Below, in pieces: positions 62,450 to 64,000 of a stretch of DNA of 64,000 nt. The notes beneath the pieces were generated by a model. That model made no database searches, was not told the origin of the DNA, and saw only the letters and a list, made by a program, of their open reading frames with translations. How positions within the stretch are numbered: position 1 is the first letter of the stretch; each line of letters opens with the position of its first letter. A program made the position numbers and the translations under genes. This DNA comes from Chthoniobacteraceae bacterium (GTDB taxonomy: Bacteria; Verrucomicrobiota; Verrucomicrobiia; Chthoniobacterales; Chthoniobacteraceae), in the NCBI GenBank assembly GCA_028293625.1, contig JAQGOL010000035.1:248001-312000 (forward strand), read 5' to 3'.

Positions 62450-63555
62450 TGGCTGGTTAAGCGTTCGAAAACAGCGCGGTGCCGCTCAACCCAGAGCTCC
62501 TTATTAAAAAGACGCTCGGCGCGGGCGCGTGCGGCCTGGCTGTGAATGGGCCACGACTGCATAAGCTCAATCACGGCTTCCGCCATCTGGCCGGGATCGG
62601 GCGGGTGAAGGCGTTCCCATGTCTGTTCAGAAGGCGTCAGGAGCCGGCCGCCATCTTCTCCCACCAATTCCGGCATGCCGCCGCTCGCTGAACCGATCAC
62701 CGGTAAACCGCACGCCATCGCTTCAATCACCACGGTCGGGCACGGATCATTGAACTTGGGATGCAATAAAAAGTGCGCGTCTTGAAAAAGCGCGACCGCT
62801 TCCTTTTGCGTGTAGGCGGGATGCAGCGTGACGGCATTTTCCAATCCCAATCCGGCGACCATCGCTTTGATCTGCGCCTCCGCGCCCCGCCAGCGCAATC
62901 CGCCGGCAATGGTCAAACGCGCATCCATTTTTTCGCGCAAAATCCGAAGGCACTCGATGGCGCTTGTCACCCTGTAAGGCTGATGATGGGTGCCCGCTGT
63001 CAGCAACCGCACGGGTGATGGAGGCGGCGGGTTTTTGGCGGGTGCGAATAACGCGGTATCCACTGGATTAAAGACCAGGCTGCTCCCGCACCGTGCCTCG
63101 CCCAGAAACCGGGTAGCCGATTGCTGGCAGAATGCGCTTTGGTAAAAAACATAATCAGCCATCCGGAGCAGCTCGCGCATTGGCCTGTTAATCTCCTCGA
63201 ACCCGGCGCCGGCCCATGCGGGAAAACCGACGCCGTTTTGATTCCAGACGAGTTTCACGCCGCGCGCCTTAGCCCAGCGTGCCAGTTCCAATCCGTGCGG
63301 CGGAATGGCGCTGCTTACCAGGTAAAGCAGGTTGAATTGATTGGCATTTTCGGGAAAAAGCCCGGTGAGATGCAGCAGCTTGACCTTGCCGCCCTGCACG
63401 ATGCCGCCCTTTGTTCTGGATAAAACGGAGCCGTAATTGAGCACCGGACGCTCCGCGGGCAGGGTAAACGGAATCCGATCCAGCCGGGCTTGAAATGCGC
63501 GGCGGGCCGGAATGGCGAGCAGGCGACGCACCGCGCGCGTGAAACGGCTAACCAC
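62446..63555 (-). CDS. Glycosyltransferase family 4
   Basis: The 369-residue protein is a retaining GT-B enzyme. The C-terminal half has CPTVVIEAMACGLPVIGSAS, with the E-x7-E signature completing in GGMPELVGEDGG, and LLTAGTHHQPYRVTSAIECL starts the donor domain. The N-terminal half (about 1-170) has KLLHLTGLFPENANQFN. The start is GTG at 63555, overlapping the end of the methyltransferase gene by eight bases. With the GT2 and methyltransferase genes it looks like part of a polysaccharide synthesis cluster that continues beyond the right edge. Confidence 0.88.
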   Translation of the reverse strand: MVSRFTRAVRRLLAIPARRAFQARLDRIPFTLPAERPVLNYGSVLSRTKGGIVQGGKVKLLHLTGLFPENANQFNLLYLVSSAIPPHGLELARWAKARGVKLVWNQNGVGFPAWAGAGFEEINRPMRELLRMADYVFYQSAFCQQSATRFLGEARCGSSLVFNPVDTALFAPAKNPPPPSPVRLLTAGTHHQPYRVTSAIECLRILREKMDARLTIAGGLRWRGAEAQIKAMVAGLGLENAVTLHPAYTQKEAVALFQDAHFLLHPKFNDPCPTVVIEAMACGLPVIGSASGGMPELVGEDGGRLLTPSEQTWERLHPPDPGQMAEAVIELMQSWPIHSQAARARAERLFNKELWVERHRAVFERLTSQ

Positions 63556-64000
63556 GCAATGGAAAGAGTTTTTCAGACTCGCATGCCCGAACCACGAACC
63601 CGGCCAGACGCCACCAAAGCATCCGGAGATTGTCGACGCTTGGACGCGGCGCGCGCAATTCGCTAAGCGCCACCATGCCGCGCGGAGTCGCGGTTGCCGG
63701 GCCGTAGATCACATTTTCGCTCTCGATAATTTCCACCGCATTGAACCAGCGCCGCGCGTGGGAAACGACCATGCAGGTGCCAATGCCGAAATCTTCCATC
63801 GGTGCGAAGTCATCCATGAGGATCATTCCGCCTTCATTGAGCAGACGCGCCGAGTAGCAAAGATCATAGACGACCGAAAAAAGGTCGTGCCCGGCGTCGA
63901 TGAAAATCAGATCGAAACGTTCATTGTCGCGGGCCAGTTTGGAAAGAACCTGCACCGAGGTCCCGGTCAGTTGGTGGACCGGTTGAAGCAGCTCGGGGTC
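63548..64000 (-). CDS. Class I SAM-dependent methyltransferase, partial (start outside window)
   Basis: The frame is open to the right edge, so the N-terminus is missing; 150 residues are visible. The segment FDLIFIDAGHD followed by LLNEGGMILMDDFAP is the central strand region of the methyltransferase_24 group (O-methyltransferase-like). The first visible codons, DPELLQPVHQLTG, continue the same frame past an internal GTG at 63955, so that GTG is not the start. It could methylate a sugar or a small molecule for the adjacent glycan genes. It overlaps the GT4 gene by eight bases. Confidence 0.75.
   Translation of the reverse strand, partial: DPELLQPVHQLTGTSVQVLSKLARDNERFDLIFIDAGHDLFSVVYDLCYSARLLNEGGMILMDDFAPMEDFGIGTCMVVSHARRWFNAVEIIESENVIYGPATATPRGMVALSELRAPRPSVDNLRMLWWRLAGFVVRACESEKLFPLRG

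Overview
The window is a gene-dense bacterial chromosome segment of high GC. I infer a member of the Verrucomicrobiota (PVC group). The evidence is a giant secreted protein combining ThuA, PVC-type membrane-bound dehydrogenase, HEAT and heme-binding modules; a 1435-residue CotH/lamin-tail/chitobiase-like surface protein; a pseudopilin resembling the Verru_Chthon cassette D family; a DUF4912 protein; and a Gram-negative envelope enzyme (LpxL-type acyltransferase). Most genes lack a clear Shine-Dalgarno sequence, so several starts were set by family length. I found no rRNA, tRNA, CRISPR array, insertion sequence or prophage. It reads as ordinary chromosome with several unusual gene neighbourhoods.

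Layout. 1-2254 (minus): AraC regulator, GT4 glycosyltransferase and the start of an M50 site-2 protease, all co-directional. 2449-7566: the giant ThuA/dehydrogenase/cytochrome protein, ending at a bidirectional terminator shared with a convergent zinc alcohol dehydrogenase. 8930-9875: two tandem Hsp20 genes with their own terminator. 10096-12154: a GspF-like gene and ribD, divergent, with start codons overlapping in one CATG. 12198-18082: an ankyrin-L,D-transpeptidase, a YhaM-like OB-HD protein, a pseudopilin, a Gfo/Idh/MocA oxidoreductase and a D-lactate-dehydrogenase-like enzyme. 18402-29004: a seven-gene ABC export locus (two ATPases, three tandem paralogous permeases, a secreted membrane protein, a fourth permease), followed by an ABC-F gene. 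31112-33914: PP2C phosphatase, erythromycin-esterase-like hydrolase and DUF2267 protein. 33934-37882 (minus): PHP phosphoesterase, a DUF455 ferritin-like/ATP-grasp fusion and an M42 peptidase, tightly packed. 38107-43881: lipid A acyltransferase, L,D-transpeptidase lipoprotein, IspH, then a minus-strand group (secreted protein, glycosyltransferase, exo/endonuclease-phosphatase). 43959-53004: RecQ, CotH surface protein, lactonase, small tyrosine phosphatase, HisF. 53181-55452: DUF4912 protein and a XerC/D recombinase. 55599-58419: a nitrogen-control locus. 58426-64000: lytic transglycosylase, PriA, and a minus-strand sugar/methyltransferase group running off the edge.

How the genes work together. 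The nitrogen locus is the clearest unit: a divergent PII paralogue, the ammonium channel Amt and a canonical PII, with near-identical sigma-54-type -24/-12 elements upstream of the first PII and of amt, and a strong terminator after the last PII. The divergent PII has lost the T-loop residues used for 2-oxoglutarate/Mg-ATP binding and uridylylation and has a shortened B-loop. The ABC locus looks like one membrane machine expanded by duplication. The PHP/DUF455-ATP-grasp/M42 group is the best candidate for an undescribed pathway: a possible diiron enzyme joined in one polypeptide to a possible ATP-dependent ligase, with a peptidase 4 bp downstream. Two L,D-transpeptidases and a lytic transglycosylase give the region a secondary cell-wall theme.
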